DNA of 64,000 nucleotides, taken from assembly GCF_000247695.1 (NCBI RefSeq), contig NW_004624748.1, forward strand, positions 3,097,760 through 3,161,759. Direction: 5' to 3'. The notes under the pieces are model-generated. The model saw nothing but the letters and a program-made list of their open reading frames with translations, did not search any database and was not told the origin of the DNA. The stretch is from Heterocephalus glaber. Lineage: Eukaryota > Chordata > Mammalia > Rodentia > Bathyergidae. Below are positions 23,613 through 35,741 of this stretch, piece by piece. The position numbers and the translations under genes are program-made. Each line of letters begins with the position of its first letter. The first letter of the stretch is position 1.

Positions 23613-24835
23613 ATTCTTAAAATTTGTCAAGTTAAATCTAAGAGTATAAATTTGCTCAAATAGACTGCGGACTGTAATCACTAAGTAGTGACATGTATAT
23701 AGGACACATTCATTCACTTAATAAATAGTTTTATTCCACATCAGGCACTGAAGGTGCTCAACGTTTACAGATGAAGACATGTTTGCCCAAATACAGCCCA
23801 CAGTCTGAAGTGGTAGCTGTCATGATCATTGCCTGAACCACAAAGGTGTGTTGAAGATCCTTAGAAGAGAATAGGTAGAATTACAACCAGAATGTTGGGA
23901 GTTTCCATTATTCTACAAACCGTCTCATATATGTAGCAGCTGGCAGGGAGCATCTATCAAAAGGAATTATGTCACATTTGTGAGTATTACTTGCTAAAGG
24001 CATCTTAACAAAAAAGTTGGTCACTTACACAGGATTACACATTGTGCCACAGTGGACTTATGTGTACAAGGCAGAAGGGTAGAAAAGTGTGCCTAGGTCT
24101 GTCTGCTGCAGTCAGTAGAACCTTTAGAGAGGTGGTGACACATGCACTGAGTTTCTGAGGAGGGGAGGGCATTGGCAAGTAGAAGAGTGGTGAGGGGCCT
24201 GGATGTTCATGGTGATCTCCTTGGCACTACATGGATTTAGAATGCCCCTCTCCCCTATTCTCTGACAGAATATTGCTGTTGACAACACAATGTTCATTTA
24301 GTAGAATTCAGACTTCTTATTGACAGAACCCAGAAAAGAATGGACAGACTGGAAAAGAGGGTTGCCTAAGTACCTAGAGGTCAGGTGAAGCCAGGCAGGA
24401 TGCAAGCTCAAAGCACAGACAGAAAAATATTGGAAAAAGGCCTCAGAAATTTAGAAGTTTAAATGATAAATACAAAGGAGTTTGGTTTTGAAAAATGCAC
24501 AAGAGTCCTTCTGGGAAAAGTAACTCAAGACCCAGGTCTAGCCTTGGGGGTAGGGGGAGGAAGGCTTGGAAAATGATGACCTTAAGGCCAGTGATGAGAG
24601 AGGGTTGATTGCAAAAGACAGAGTGGAGTCAGAAATGTGATGCAAATGCTCTTAGAGAACGGTTCCTTTTCCCTGGGGCTGCTGCAGGGTGGAGGCAAAG
24701 GAACCCCTCCAACCTCAGGACCAGCCAGGCTATTCAAGTAAACAAACTGTGTTACATTCTGCCTTTCCAAAGATGTAGTTCAAAAAAGTCAAGATTCTGC
24801 ACTAGAAAAAGTCAAGATTGAGAGAGAAGCAATCT
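23613..24835. other. Intronic, nothing recognised
   Basis: There is a possible old dispersed-repeat piece near 23708-23790 (CATTCATTCACTTAATAAATAG). No exon was found. Confidence 0.35.
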
Positions 24836-25309
24836 ATGTTTGCCTGTAGTTTGGGAAGGGAAGGTTATTTTGGGATTTGCCCAGGGGTGTTGATTGTCAT
24901 GCTGACCTAAGTGGGACCCTCTCAACAAACATGATGCCCTCCACAACAGGAGGAAACATGCCATCCTCCAACAACAGGAACCCCTAAAAGGCCATGCTGC
25001 CCCCAGCAAACAACAGATGACCACAAAGAAAGTTAAGGACAGGACACACACTCTACCCGGTGCCAAGAAGTCCAATATTATTTGCACACGTACACTGACT
25101 GTCCTGGGAACTTTGACCCCAGGCGTTCCACCCCAGATTCCTTAGGATTACAAGCCCATGTTCAAACCCTATAAAATTTTTGTGTCTTCTTCTGAAATTT
25201 CTGGTATCTTTCTCAATCTCAGCCCATCTACATCTGGGTGGAATAAAATCAGCCTTTTGCTCACACAAAGCCTGTGTCCAAGTGGCCTCTCGTGTGCCAT
25301 TTGTAACAT
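24836..25309 (+). mobile_element. Probable ERV1-type solo LTR
   Basis: It starts TGTTTGCCTG and ends TTTGTAACA. It contains CCCTATAAAATTT (TATA-like, 25167-25179) and GGAATAAAATCAGCC (poly(A) signal, 25239-25253), spaced as in a retroviral promoter/R region. No internal genes lie next to it. The family is not named. Confidence 0.6.
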
Positions 25310-25649
25310 TGATAACTGAAATTACATTTTGTATAACCACCTTTCAGTGAAGTAGATTTTCTCGTGATAGTAGCCTAAGCCCTGAACCCTGAGCCACTCA
25401 CTGTTAATACAGTTAGAAGAATCATCAAGAATGTAGGTCAGAAAGTTCTATGGAAGCTGTGGGAAAGCAGAAAAAACTAGATTCAAACTAAGACTTGAAA
25501 ATATCACAGCTAAAGGGTAGCTTAGCCTTAATATGTAGAAAGTCATCACAAAATCAATTTAGAGACATTTCAAAATGTACTTTATAAAGGAAAATAGAAA
25601 CTTGGTTGAATAACTAACTTGCCAGATTACTTGATGTTTACTTACTAGT

Positions 25650-26165
25650 TTGTCTTCAAAACATACTCCCAGTAAGCTTGGCACTTACAAGTGGATCTAC
25701 TCCCATACTTGGGCGTTACTGGCAAAGTTCAAAATGACATATAAGCAAGACTTTTCATTGCAGTACTCATTGTTATAGCAAATGTTTGCAAACAACCCAG
25801 GTCCATCAGTAGGGGACTTCCTACAGTGTATCTGTACAATAAAAAACAATGCAGCTGTTAGAAGGGATGAGGAGGCTGACTGCTGCTAGGAATAATCATC
25901 TGGATACATGAAGTGAAGAAAGTAATGTCCACAGGTGTAAATTACATGCTCCCTTTTAAACAAAAGTGGGTGAATACAAATACATACTTGATTATATTTC
26001 CAAAGAGAAATGATGGAAAAAAATAAATACTGAAGAAAGAATCAAGAAAATAAGAAGGGGCTGACATAGAAACAGTTCTCTCTTGAATGTTAGTTACAGT
26101 TTTGAATGTGGAATCATGCATATTGTTACATATTTTTAAAGCATTAAATATAAAAGGAAAAAAAA
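25650..26165 (+). mobile_element. Old L1M ORF2 end and 3' UTR
   Basis: 'gcaaatgtttgcaaacaacccaggtccatcagtaggggac', 'gtacaataaaaaacaatgcagctgttag' and 'tacatgctcccttttaaacaaaagtggg' are typical old L1 3' phrases. Confidence 0.7.
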
Positions 26166-26201
26166 CCCCAATCACTAAAACTTGAAAGCCAACTGAAACA
26201 C

Positions 26202-26690
26202 ATGAACCTAACTGATTACCAAATCAACAGCATACTCACACAGAAAAAAATTATCTCAAGAGACTTTAAAATATACAAATGCTGGCGGGGCTGTGGGGAA
26301 AGAGGAACCCTGCTCCACTGCTGGTGGGAGTGTAGACTGGTGCAAGCACTGTGGAAATCAGTATGGAGATGCCTCAAAGAACTAGGACTGGAAGTCCCAT
26401 TTGACCCCGCTATTCCACTGCTGGGGACCTTCCCCAAAGAATTAAAAGAATCATACCACAGTGATATATGTGTGCCCATGTTCATAGCAGAGCAGTTTGT
26501 AATAGCTAAAACTTGGAAACAGCCCAAATGCCCATCAACTGGAGACTGGATAAAGAAAATGTGTTTTTTAAATAAAATGGAGTACTACTCAGCCATGAAA
26601 AATGAGCAATTAGAGACATTTATAGCTAAGTGGATGCACATTGAGGCGATACTCTTAAGTGAAATAAATAGGACACACATGAATAAATAA
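26202..26690 (+). pseudogene. 5'-truncated L1 ORF2 remnant (162 codons open)
   Basis: The C-terminal end of the LINE-1 ORF2 protein is read open with the landmark [20 protein letters not shown] (about residues 27-46), [33 protein letters not shown] and a normal terminal stop at 26688. Residues 1 to about 24 ([15 protein letters not shown]...) are not ORF2. They come from the sequence the L1 inserted next to, which is similar to the reverse complement of 27656-27712. The endonuclease and reverse transcriptase domains are missing, so this is a dead fragment. Confidence 0.88.
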
Positions 26691-27295
26691 CGAATAGTTT
26701 CTCTGGTGTGAGAAACTGAAAGTGTAAATAAAGACTAAAGGTATAATAGGTAATGTGAAATAGGAAGAAAAGGGGCAAAGGGGAAGGAAGTGGGAGGGCT
26801 AGAGGAAAGGATAGAAGGGAATGGGATTAATATGAGAAAATGGAAAAATAGGAACAAAATCTTTGTAAATAGGGAGGACTGGAGGGGTTGAAGGGAGGGC
26901 TGGGCAAGGGTGAAAAAGAAGAACCAAGAGAGACTATGTAAAGGTGCAAATTTCCAATGATGAATGTCATTATATTGTATACCTAAAATGTACCAATGAT
27001 TAGAATGAATAATCGATAATGTAAAATAGGAAGAAAAGGTCCAAAGGGGGGTAGTGGGAGGGGCAGGGGAAAGGAAAGAAGGGAAAGGAAAAATGATGAG
27101 AAGTGGAAAAAATGGAAATAAAGTCTTTGTAAATAGGGAAGGGTGGAGGGGGTGAAGGGAGGGCTAGGGAAGGGGAAAAAAATAAGAACCAAGATGCATT
27201 ATGTAAAGGTACAATTCCCAATGAGAAATGTAATTGTGCTGTATACCTACAAGGTACCAATAAAAGAATTTAATACAAAAAAAAAAAATAAAAGG
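26265..27295 (+). mobile_element. 5'-truncated young L1 with duplicated G-rich 3' UTR and poly(A)
   Basis: The ORF2 end is followed by two consecutive copies of a polypurine 3' UTR: 26745-27000 and 27010-27262. Each has AATAGGAAGAAAAGG, AAATCTTTGTAAATAGGG or AAGTCTTTGTAAATAGGG, GTTGAAGGGAGGGCT or GGTGAAGGGAGGGCT, and ...TATACCTA...GTACCAAT. An A-rich tail lies at 27276-27295. Confidence 0.85.
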
Positions 27296-27310
27296 ATTGC
27301 TTCTCGGCAA

Positions 27311-27322
27311 CCCCCCCCCCCC
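27311..27322. repeat. Poly(C) run, 12 bp
   Basis: Twelve consecutive C lie just past the L1 A-tail, followed by CCCC and AAAAC-type repeats to 27350. Confidence 0.9.
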
Positions 27323-28962
27323 AAAACCCCAAAAAACAAAACAAAACAGAATTTTGATTATACATGCCAAGGACAAAGACACACACAAATGTTAAATTGC
27401 ATTCAATGGGCTAGTGTTGTTGTTTTGGAACTATTTTATATAGTAGGATAAAGAAGTGATTTTGTTAATGTCTTATGGAACTGATATTTTTCAATATAGC
27501 AGGGATAAATACAAATTAAAGAAGTATAAATAAAACTTGGAACATTTAATTTGAATTTGATAAAGTGTCAGTTTCTGCTCAAGATATAGAAAGCTGGACA
27601 TAACATCACTTCCATCCTTATAAGAACAACAACAAAATTTAGATCAAATCCAAGTTTATGATTTTTCTTGAAACCACTTCTTCTGTGTGAGTATAGTGTT
27701 GACTTGGTAATCATCTGCAGTCTCAGGGAAACTGACCCACCTGAAATCTAAGGGAAGAGAGCCACCTGTAGGGAGTGACAGGAGAGCTTTACCTGCTTCA
27801 GTGGGACAAACATAGACAGACATTGGTAAGACTCCACCTAGAATTGTTAACAAATTGGTGGTGATAGAGTGTGAGGTGGATTTTCTGAGGGCTTCCATAG
27901 GTGGAGTTCACATTCACTCTCCATGAACCTCAGAGGGTCCTCACAAAAGATTGGTAGAGCCTCAAGAAAGTGACCCTTATGGTGCTGGCCTGGGGAAGAG
28001 GGTGGCAGGTGCTGAGGGAAGTTCATGGAGCCCTGCCTAGATCATTCTTTCTACCTCCCCTGAAACAAAAAATTTATTGGGCAGGGAAATCTGGGAATGA
28101 TTCCTCAGGTATACTGGCCCCAAAAGTACTGCTAGGGGAAGGCTACATCCTCAGAGTCACAGTGCTAACTCAGACCCAGCCATTCAGAAAACAGTGAATG
28201 TCCTCCTGCCACTCACTGCCAAGAAAACAAGCACCCAGTAGTAAATAAGAGTAGAATCTTAAAGGGCCCCCAGAGAGAACCTCTCACAAAGGTGAGACTT
28301 AAAGCTGAGGTTGCAGCACATGGTGAGAAGAAATTCCCTGAAAATGAGTCTCCATCTTAAATACAAAGTATTTCAAGAAAAATTTAAAGTCCATGATACT
28401 CTGAGAGTAACCATAGCAATAGGAGACCCCAATTCCAGATAAACGCCTATCTAGAGAGACTAAAGCCAAACTATAGTCCTAGCAAAGCAAAGAGCAGTTC
28501 TAGACATTAAATCCTCAGTGTCTCCTGACCAATACAGGATGTCTAGTTTTCAATAAAAATTATGATTTATATGAAAAAAAAACAAAAAAAGAAGTGCCAA
28601 GAAGCAAAGCAATAAATACAAATAAATTCAGCTATGACATAGTCATAGAAACCATCCATTGGGGATTTAAAAAATCCCAATGATTGATATGTTAAATGCT
28701 TTTGTGGAAAACATGCAAGATCAGATGGAAAATTCCAGTAGAAAGATGGAAACTTTAATACAGAATCTAAGGAAGAGATAAGAAGTAAACAGTAAAGTAG
28801 CAGATGAAGAATCCCTTTGATGAGCTCATCAGTAGACATGATACAGCCAAGGAAGGAATCAGCAAATTTGAAGATGGGTGAAAATAAAACTGATGCACAA
28901 AGAAAATATAGTATCTAAAAACTGTGTCACAACATCAAATAGTCTAATATAAATGCAATTGG

Positions 28963-29050
28963 AGGCCAGAGATTTAGCTCGGTGGTGCTGCTGCCTGCCT
29001 CACAAGTGCAAGGACCCAAGTTCGATCCCCAGTACAAAAAAAAAAAAAAA
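28963..29050 (+). mobile_element. ID-like SINE
   Basis: AGGCCAGAGATTTAGCTCGGTGG...AAGTTCGATCCCCAGTAC and an A tail. The duplication GCAATTGG is at 28955-28962 and 29051-29058. Confidence 0.92.
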
Positions 29051-29380
29051 GCAATTGGTAGGACAAGTGGGGCCAGAAGAAATGTTTGAAGAAACAATGG
29101 CTGAGAATTTTCCCAAGTTAATGACATCCACTAAATCATAGATAAAAGAAACTTGGAAAGCACCAAGAAGTGTACATAACAACAACAACAACAACAAGAA
29201 CAACAAAACCTAGGTACCACATAATAAAATTGTCAAAAAGACTAAGGAAAAAAGGCACATCATACACAATGGAACATGGAAACGACAGCTGACTTCTCAT
29301 CAGAGATGGTAGAAGCCAGAGGATAATGGTGAAGTATCTTTGAAGTTCTGAAAGACAACAAATGGAAATGTAAAACCTGC

Positions 29381-29853
29381 TGTCTTAGTCTGTTTTTGTG
29401 TGGCTATAGCAGAATACTAGAGAATGGATAATTTATAAGGAATGGAGATTTATTTCTTACAGTTCTGGAGGCTGAAAAGCTCAAAGTCAGGGGGACCACA
29501 TCTGGAGAGAGTCTTCTTTTTTTTTTTCCCCCAGTATCAGGGATCGAACTCAGGACCTTGGGCTTGCAAGGTTGGCATGGTGCCACTGAGCTAAATCCCT
29601 GTCAAGAGAGTCTTCTTTTTCTGCCATCTGATGGTAGAAGAAAGAATGGCAAGAGAGCACACCGAACTCATCCTTTTCATCAGGAACTCATTCCCTCAAT
29701 AACTGACTCAGTCCTGTAATAATAGCATTAATATATTCATAACAGCAGAACCTTCATGACCTAATTACCTCTTAAAAGTCCCACCTCTCAACATTGTTAC
29801 ATTGGAAATTATGTTTCCCACATATGGACTATGGAGGGCACATGTAAACCACA
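29381..29853 (-). mobile_element. MaLR LTR (MST/THE1-like), reverse
   Basis: TGTCTTAGTCTGTTTTTGTGTGGCTATAGCAG, 'ggataatttataagg', 'ttatttcttacagttctggaggctg', 'cttcatgacctaattacctcttaaaagtcccacctctc' and 'ttgttacattgg...' run in the order of a reversed MST/THE1-type LTR. It is nested in the HAL1-like element and split by a SINE. Confidence 0.75.
29521..29604 (-). mobile_element. ID-like SINE inside the MaLR LTR
   Basis: CCAGTATCAGGGATCGAACTC...CCACTGAGCTAAATCCCTG. The duplication GAGAGTCTTCTTTT is at 29507-29520 and again from 29606. Confidence 0.92.
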
Positions 29854-30479
29854 GTACCTGTTGACACTACACTCCATAGCCATGGAAATATCTTTTAAGA
29901 ATGAGAATAAAAAATATTTCTGAGACAAACAACAACAATAATAGCAGCAACAACAACACAAGGAATATTTATTGCCAAGACATCTATAGTACAATAAATA
30001 TTAAAGGTGTTTTTCAGGAGGAGAGAATGCACCAGACAGAAAGTTAGATCCACACAAATAAATGAATAGCACTGTTAAAAAGACAGGGAGGTAAAATACA
30101 ATTTATGAAATTTTCTTATTTTTAATTTCTCTAAAATAAAACTGATTATTTCAGAAAAAAGTAATAGTGTAATGTGTGTTTATAGCAATTTAAAGTAAAA
30201 TTGTTTGTAACAATAATCAAAAGGTAGGAGAGAGGAATCATGAATGTACTGCTATAATCTGAACTCTCGAGTATGAACTTAGGGTTTTTTCTTTTTTAAA
30301 AAAATTAATATTTCTTAGTTTGCTCCACTAAAAAGGTTTAGAAATAATGACAACCATGTAGCTCTAAAATGCTTAAAAATATACATTGAGGTGTTTAAAT
30401 ATCACTTCCAAGTAAAATCAAAGGTTCCTTGGAGAAATAACAGAATCCAGGTTGGAGGTAAGAAGTGCACAATTATGAA

Positions 30480-30578
30480 TGTACCCTTTTTTTTTTTTTT
30501 TTTGGTACCAAGGATCGAACTTGGGACCTTGCACTTGTGAGGCAGGCACCAGAACCACTGAGCTAAATCCCTGGCCCC
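30480..30578 (-). mobile_element. ID-like SINE with a perfect 19-bp target duplication
   Basis: GGTACCAAGGATCGAACTTG...GAGCTAAATCCCTGGCCCC. The duplication AGAAGTGCACAATTATGAA at 30461-30479 and 30579-30597 is identical over 19 bp, implying a recent insertion. Confidence 0.95.
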
Positions 30579-30673
30579 AGAAGTGCACAATTATGAACAT
30601 TGGACATCTTGTGTTTAAAAGATTGGAAGCTCTCAAAGATGCTAAGATTATGTCAAAGGGGCTCAGAACTCAT

Positions 30674-30774
30674 TTTTTTCTTCTTCTTCTTTTTTTTTTG
30701 GTACTGGGGATTGAACTCAGGACCTTGCGCTTTTGAGGCAGGCACTGGAACCACTGAGCTAAATCCATGGCCCC
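30674..30774 (-). mobile_element. ID-like SINE
   Basis: A T-rich/CTT tail, then GGTACTGGGGATTGAACTC...GAGCTAAATCCATGGCCCC. The flanks AACTCATTTTT and GAGTCATTTTT look like an imperfect duplication. Confidence 0.9.
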
Positions 30775-31339
30775 TAGGAGTCATTTTTGAAAGGTTTTTT
30801 TGCTGCCAAAATATGGGACAATTTGAGAATCAAAAAAGATTATTAAAACTGATAAAAATGTATCTACTATGTTAAAAGCCTATAAATTGACAATGGTACA
30901 AAAACAAATCTCACTGAACATCTTACGAGCTTTCCAGGTTATCAATTTATTTCTTTAAGAATGACTGGTAAGGGAAGGGATCAATCATTTATTCTTCCAT
31001 CCCTAAACAGACTGTACAGTGGATGAGAGAAAGTTTTTCACACTAGAAATGTAGTTAATAACTACAGAAAGATTATGCAATTTGAAAGGTAACATTTTGC
31101 AACCACTAATAAAATAATAGTTGCTAAAATCACTAAGTAAAAGGAAAGCCAACATTACATAAACCCTGTATCAATCTTAACCTCACTTTAAATGGGAAAA
31201 TATGCATTATGTGTCTCCTGATATGTTGTTTACATCATCACTAGTGAATTATTACAGGGACTATGGGGTGGAGGAACATGCAAATCAATACCAATGGAGA
31301 CACCCAACCTAGAATGGGAGAAAGTCTCTAGAGCAATGA

Positions 31340-31800
31340 CTCAGATTCTTCAACAGTTACACGGCATGCATAAAATAATAAAGGAGTCTAAAAAACATCA
31401 CAATGTCCACCTTGCTTGTGTCCTAATTGGAAGAAACCAATTTATACAACACATTTTTGAGTCAGCCAGGGAAAATAGAACATAGGCTGGATATTGCAAA
31501 ATCATGAATTTTGGTAAATATAATAACATTGTGGATTTGTTTAGGCATAATAACATTTGTGGTAGTATTACCAAATACTTATTGGTTAGAGGTACATTTT
31601 GATGAATTTATGAGTAAAATCATATTTCTCAGAATTATCTTTAAAAAGCAAGGGAATAATAGGTAAATAAGAATTGCAGAGTGTTGATAGTTGTTGAAGT
31701 TGGTGGTGAGGACATGGGATTCATAGTTCCATTTCCTATAGATTTTATATTTAAAAATGTTTACAACAAAAGACTTTTTAAAAGTGAGGAATGGCTATAT
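31340..31800 (+). repeat. Ancient dispersed repeat, LINE-like 3' end, family uncertain
   Basis: 'aatgtccaccttgcttgtgtcctaattgg', 'acatttttgagtcagccagggaaaatagaacataggctgg', 'taataacatttgtggtagta' and 'gatagttgttgaagttggtggtgaggacatgggattca' follow a well-known mammalian repeat end that I cannot name firmly. Confidence 0.5.
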
Positions 31801-33640
31801 ACTTCCCAATGATCACAAGTTGAATATTTGCTTAATAAAATTGTTATTTTGCTCTCAAACTGGTTTCTATTACTTGGAGTTATTACCATAATTAATTTAT
31901 CATACGTAATTAAATTAAATATGATAAATTATAAAATATGGCTGTGAAAAAACCCAGAATTTCTTCTATGAAAACTAAGTTAGATGCTTTAGAAAGAGTT
32001 TATTTTTGAAAAAAAAGCGACAGAACAAGGTTTGGATAAGGCAAATATGAAAGGCTTAAATAAAATCATAAAGATCTGGAAGGATTTTGTATTCAAATTT
32101 TCTTCACATTTAATCTCCTGGATCACTTTAAGTAAACCAAATCTGGAAATTTTAGATGAGATAGAGTGGATCAGACTCAGGCAAGAAAGATAATGAAGTA
32201 CTCAAATTCTCCTCAAACAAGTGGTGATCAAAAAAATGTGAATTTGAGTGAAGAACTTACGGAAATATGGTGCATGTATGTGGTCTCGTGGTAGTAAAAT
32301 GGACAGTTAGCTTATGGCAGGTGGCAATTTCCCTAAGACTTAGGGAAATGAAGAGATGCCACAATGAGTGGTATGGATAGAGGGGCGAGGTCATTTGTCC
32401 TCCAACTAGGGACACTTTTGAGAGTAAATGAGGTACTATTCATAACTATGCTGGGATAACAACCTAAACTGGGAGGATTCTTAACCAAACCAAGGTGTTT
32501 GGTCACCCCAGCAATAGGAAACAAGATCAGAATCCCCAGCCATTTAAATTCACTGGGTCAGCAGCTGCATCTAACTAGAATGAAGTGTAGCCGAGCTGAA
32601 TGACACTGAAACATGGAGCCCAGGAAGCAGACAGCTGGCATCAGCACAGGCACTGGAAACTTCTGGTCAGGAGGTGGTCTGGGTCAGGTTGGGGGATGAG
32701 AAGGTGCACCTGGGGGAGGTTGCTCTCCTGCCTTGGTAAGGTGAGAGGACCAGGATTGGCCTTGCTGTGTCCTAAGCACTAGGAAGTTCACAAGGACACA
32801 AGGAGTCTGGGGACTTTAGTCCAAGAGATTTTGTTTTCTGTGTCCTGTCCCCTATGCCCTTGTTGACATAGAGTCATTCCTGTCTGCTCTTGTATAGCCA
32901 AGAAGTAAGACTGGTATTTGAGGTTTTCATTCTATCTCAGACAGGTAGGCTCCTTCCTCCATGCTCAGGTCTCTGCAGAGCGGTAGTTTTCAATGGCTAT
33001 GCATCAGAGTCACTGCTTGGATGGTGATGGAGTCTGAGTTCATTGGTGTAGGAAGAAACTAGGCATTGATGTTCTCTCAGCTGGGATTGGGCACTGCTGT
33101 TGCAGAGACACCTTATCATCTTTTAGACTTGGCTTTCAGACTGAAACAACGTGCCTTTGGTTGCAAGGAGAGAAAGTAAAGCTAAATAGTAAAGAAAGCA
33201 CTTTTAAATTCACTTCTGTCCATAAACAATCAGAGGAACTAATGAGTAATTGGGCAAGCGGGGGAAAGGAGGAAAGTCTTCTCTTGTGATGAGACTTGGT
33301 CATAGGGCACAAATAATGTCACCAGCATGCTACCAAAGGCTCACTCTGCAGCCACACCAGGATCCAAAAGCTCTTCTAAAGGAACATGTTTTATAATGAC
33401 AAGGTACTGAATGGTCTAGCAGAGACCCCAGGAGTAGGATTCAGAAGAGTGGGCTCTTCTGCAATGGCCAAGGAGTTCACCTGTCTGTTTCTGGGTGAAC
33501 CTGGGCTGGCACTCACTGGCATGCCTTGCAGAAGGGGCCAATTATGGGAGTGACACCCAAGTCTTGACTTCTAAACTTGAAATCTTGGAAGTAAGCAGCA
33601 TAATTGAATATTAAGAACAATCAGTAAATGTGTAGCCACA
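31801..33640. other. Intronic, nothing recognised
   Basis: No exon, RNA gene or clear repeat was identified. The frames at 32333-32524 and 32600-32782 lack any recognisable product. Confidence 0.35.
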
Positions 33641-33655
33641 TTGACTGCTAGCTTT

Positions 33656-33743
33656 TTTTTTTTTTTTTTGGTACCAGGGATCAAACTCAGGACCCTGCAC
33701 TTACGAGGCAGGTGGCAGCACCACTGAGCTAAATCCCTGGCCC
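33656..33743 (-). mobile_element. ID-like SINE
   Basis: GGTACCAGGGATCAAACTC...GAGCTAAATCCCTGGCCC. The flanks TGACTGCTAGCTTT (33642) and TGTCTGCTAGCTTT (33747) are a near-perfect duplication. Confidence 0.93.
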
Positions 33744-33759
33744 TTGTCTGCTAGCTTTG

Positions 33760-35740
33760 ACGACAGGGAGTTCTGCAGCTAAAGTGGTGATTTTTAGGCT
33801 AGTGATTTATTATTATTATTATTTTTTATTTGTAAATGTTATCCTAGGGGGATAGTGCTAAAGGAGATTCAAGAAATTCACAACAGGTCACAGGATAGCG
33901 ATTGTATTAACACAAAATTAAGAGTAGTGTGTTCCTTATACTTATAGTTAAGACATCAAAGTTGATTCCCTTCCAAGCCCTCTAATGAACATAAGCTTCT
34001 GGTTCAGGCTGCTTTGAGCTGCTGGCCAAAGTCTATTTACTTCCTGGAGACACTTAAAATTCAGTCTCTTAGATCAAGCCACAAGGTGACTTAAATGAAA
34101 AAGAATGTATGATTCAGTGTAAGACCAAGACCCTCAAATTTAGCCCAACAGTGATGACAATTGCCATCTAGAGATGTGGAGCTGTCCCTTTGATGTGGCA
34201 ATGGGTTTGGGGATGCATTACTCTTGAATAATATCCCTCTTCCCTTTAGGTCAGTCTGGATTGTGTGACCTCCATTCTTTGCTTTTCTCTCTTTGTCTCT
34301 CTTGCTTCTCAAGAGCATTCTTTAAAATGACATGTCACAGAAGGATTGGGTTAGGTACTGAGGACCACAGAAATCTAGAGGAGGGAGGTGGATTTCCTAG
34401 AGGAGGGACTGTCTCAACAAGTGTCATTGAGAACATTCATTTCATCATAAGGTGGAGAAGCATCGAGAGAAAGCAAAGGGAGGATAGGAGCCTACAGACC
34501 TGCCTCCAGCAGGAATCTGGCTGCAGGAAAGACACCTGTCAGCCAGGCCTTTAGCACTCTCAAAGACTTTCAACCAGTCCACATTCACCCTGAACTCTTG
34601 GTGAACCTGCTGTCACCAACTCTGGAGCATCTGTGTTTTCAGAGGATCAAAATGTACTCTTCTCAGCTGCTTCATCTACACCTGACACCCCCCCACCCCC
34701 CGTTCTCTTTGCCCCTGAGGTTTTTACTTTTTTCCTCTCTTTGCTTTCATTTTAGTTGGCTCTTTGTAGGGGGGTGGATAAGTAGATGAGAATAATATTC
34801 TACTTTTAACAGAAGAGATTCAGGTGTATACTGTGGTACTTCAATGTTTCTTTCTGAAATCTTTCTTTAAGAATAGAAAAAGAAAATAATACTCTAGCTT
34901 AAAAATGTTTCCCTAACAGTAAGAAATGCCCACATATCAGACAGATCTTGAACACACCTAGAGATGCCATCCTTTAATTCCCAACATGCCAGTCTGTAAT
35001 TTAATCCTATTCATATTTTATACTATCTCATTTCCAAAATGCCCACATAAAATAAAAGAATTCTACATTTGATCAAAATAGCCCATGTTAACAAATATTG
35101 TCTCTCATTAGCTAAATTCCTCAGAGAGCATTTTATTCGGTGGCATTTCAGTTCTGTCCTTTTCCCTGGGAGTTCTGCATGGAAACGCCACTCTCCATCC
35201 CCAGGGACCTGGACTTCTGTGATTTCTGTTGCTCTGGGCCCTTTGTGTGCTGTAGGGAAGAGGATGACAAACTGAGACCAGGAAGAACAAGTCAGCAAGA
35301 ACTGGACCTTGATTAGGCACTGGACAGGTTTAGTTAACTTTATTCTATCATCTTTATACTTTTCAAACAGCCATTCTAAAATTTCTTCAATTTATTCTGT
35401 GAATTGAGCCTAGATTTGCTGTTTTCAAAATTGATGAGCGTGATAGAGCATTTTCAACATACCTTATCCTCTTCATCCTTCTGTGAGCCGTTCCTCACCT
35501 CTATAAGAAACCATTCTAACTTCTATGAGTATTTATTAGCAGGGAACAAGACCAGAGAAAAATGAATTAAAAGATGAATTATTTCTGTCTAATGTCTGAT
35601 GACAAATCTGTGACCAAGAGCCACAGTGGATCTTGTTGTCCTTTCATTCCCCCTCCTTGAGATAAGCAGAAATCTGTTGGCCTGAAGCAATTAGGGATTT
35701 GAAGAATCTACCTCACTGCCACAGATCAAGTAAATGACCT
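33760..35740. other. Intronic, nothing recognised
   Basis: A short TTA-rich run (33808-33830) and a C-rich stretch (34684-34702) are visible. I recognise nothing else. Confidence 0.35.
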
Positions 35741-35741
35741 T

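Larger units (their letters stand above)
27560..30110 (+). mobile_element. HAL1/L1M-like LINE, interrupted by a SINE and a MaLR LTR
   Basis: The part from 28540 on is well supported by 'gaagaaatgtttgaagaaacaatggctgagaattttcccaag', 'cagctgacttctcatcagagatggtagaagccagaggataatgg', 'tgaaagacaacaa...aacctgctg' and then 'tcttttaagaatgagaataaaaaatatttctgagacaaac'. The left part 27560-28540 is probably the same element but less clear. No long open frame survives. Confidence 0.55.

Noticed and set aside
26216..26527. 103-codon minus-strand frame
   Set aside because: Antisense shadow of the L1 ORF2 remnant.
30402..30736. Short frames with a shared peptide such as GSNLGPCTCEAG
   Set aside because: Translations of the ID-like SINE, repeated at many SINE sites; not genes.
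31294..31485. 63-codon frame starting METPNLEWEKV
   Set aside because: Overlaps an ancient dispersed repeat whose other copies show no conserved frame in my memory.
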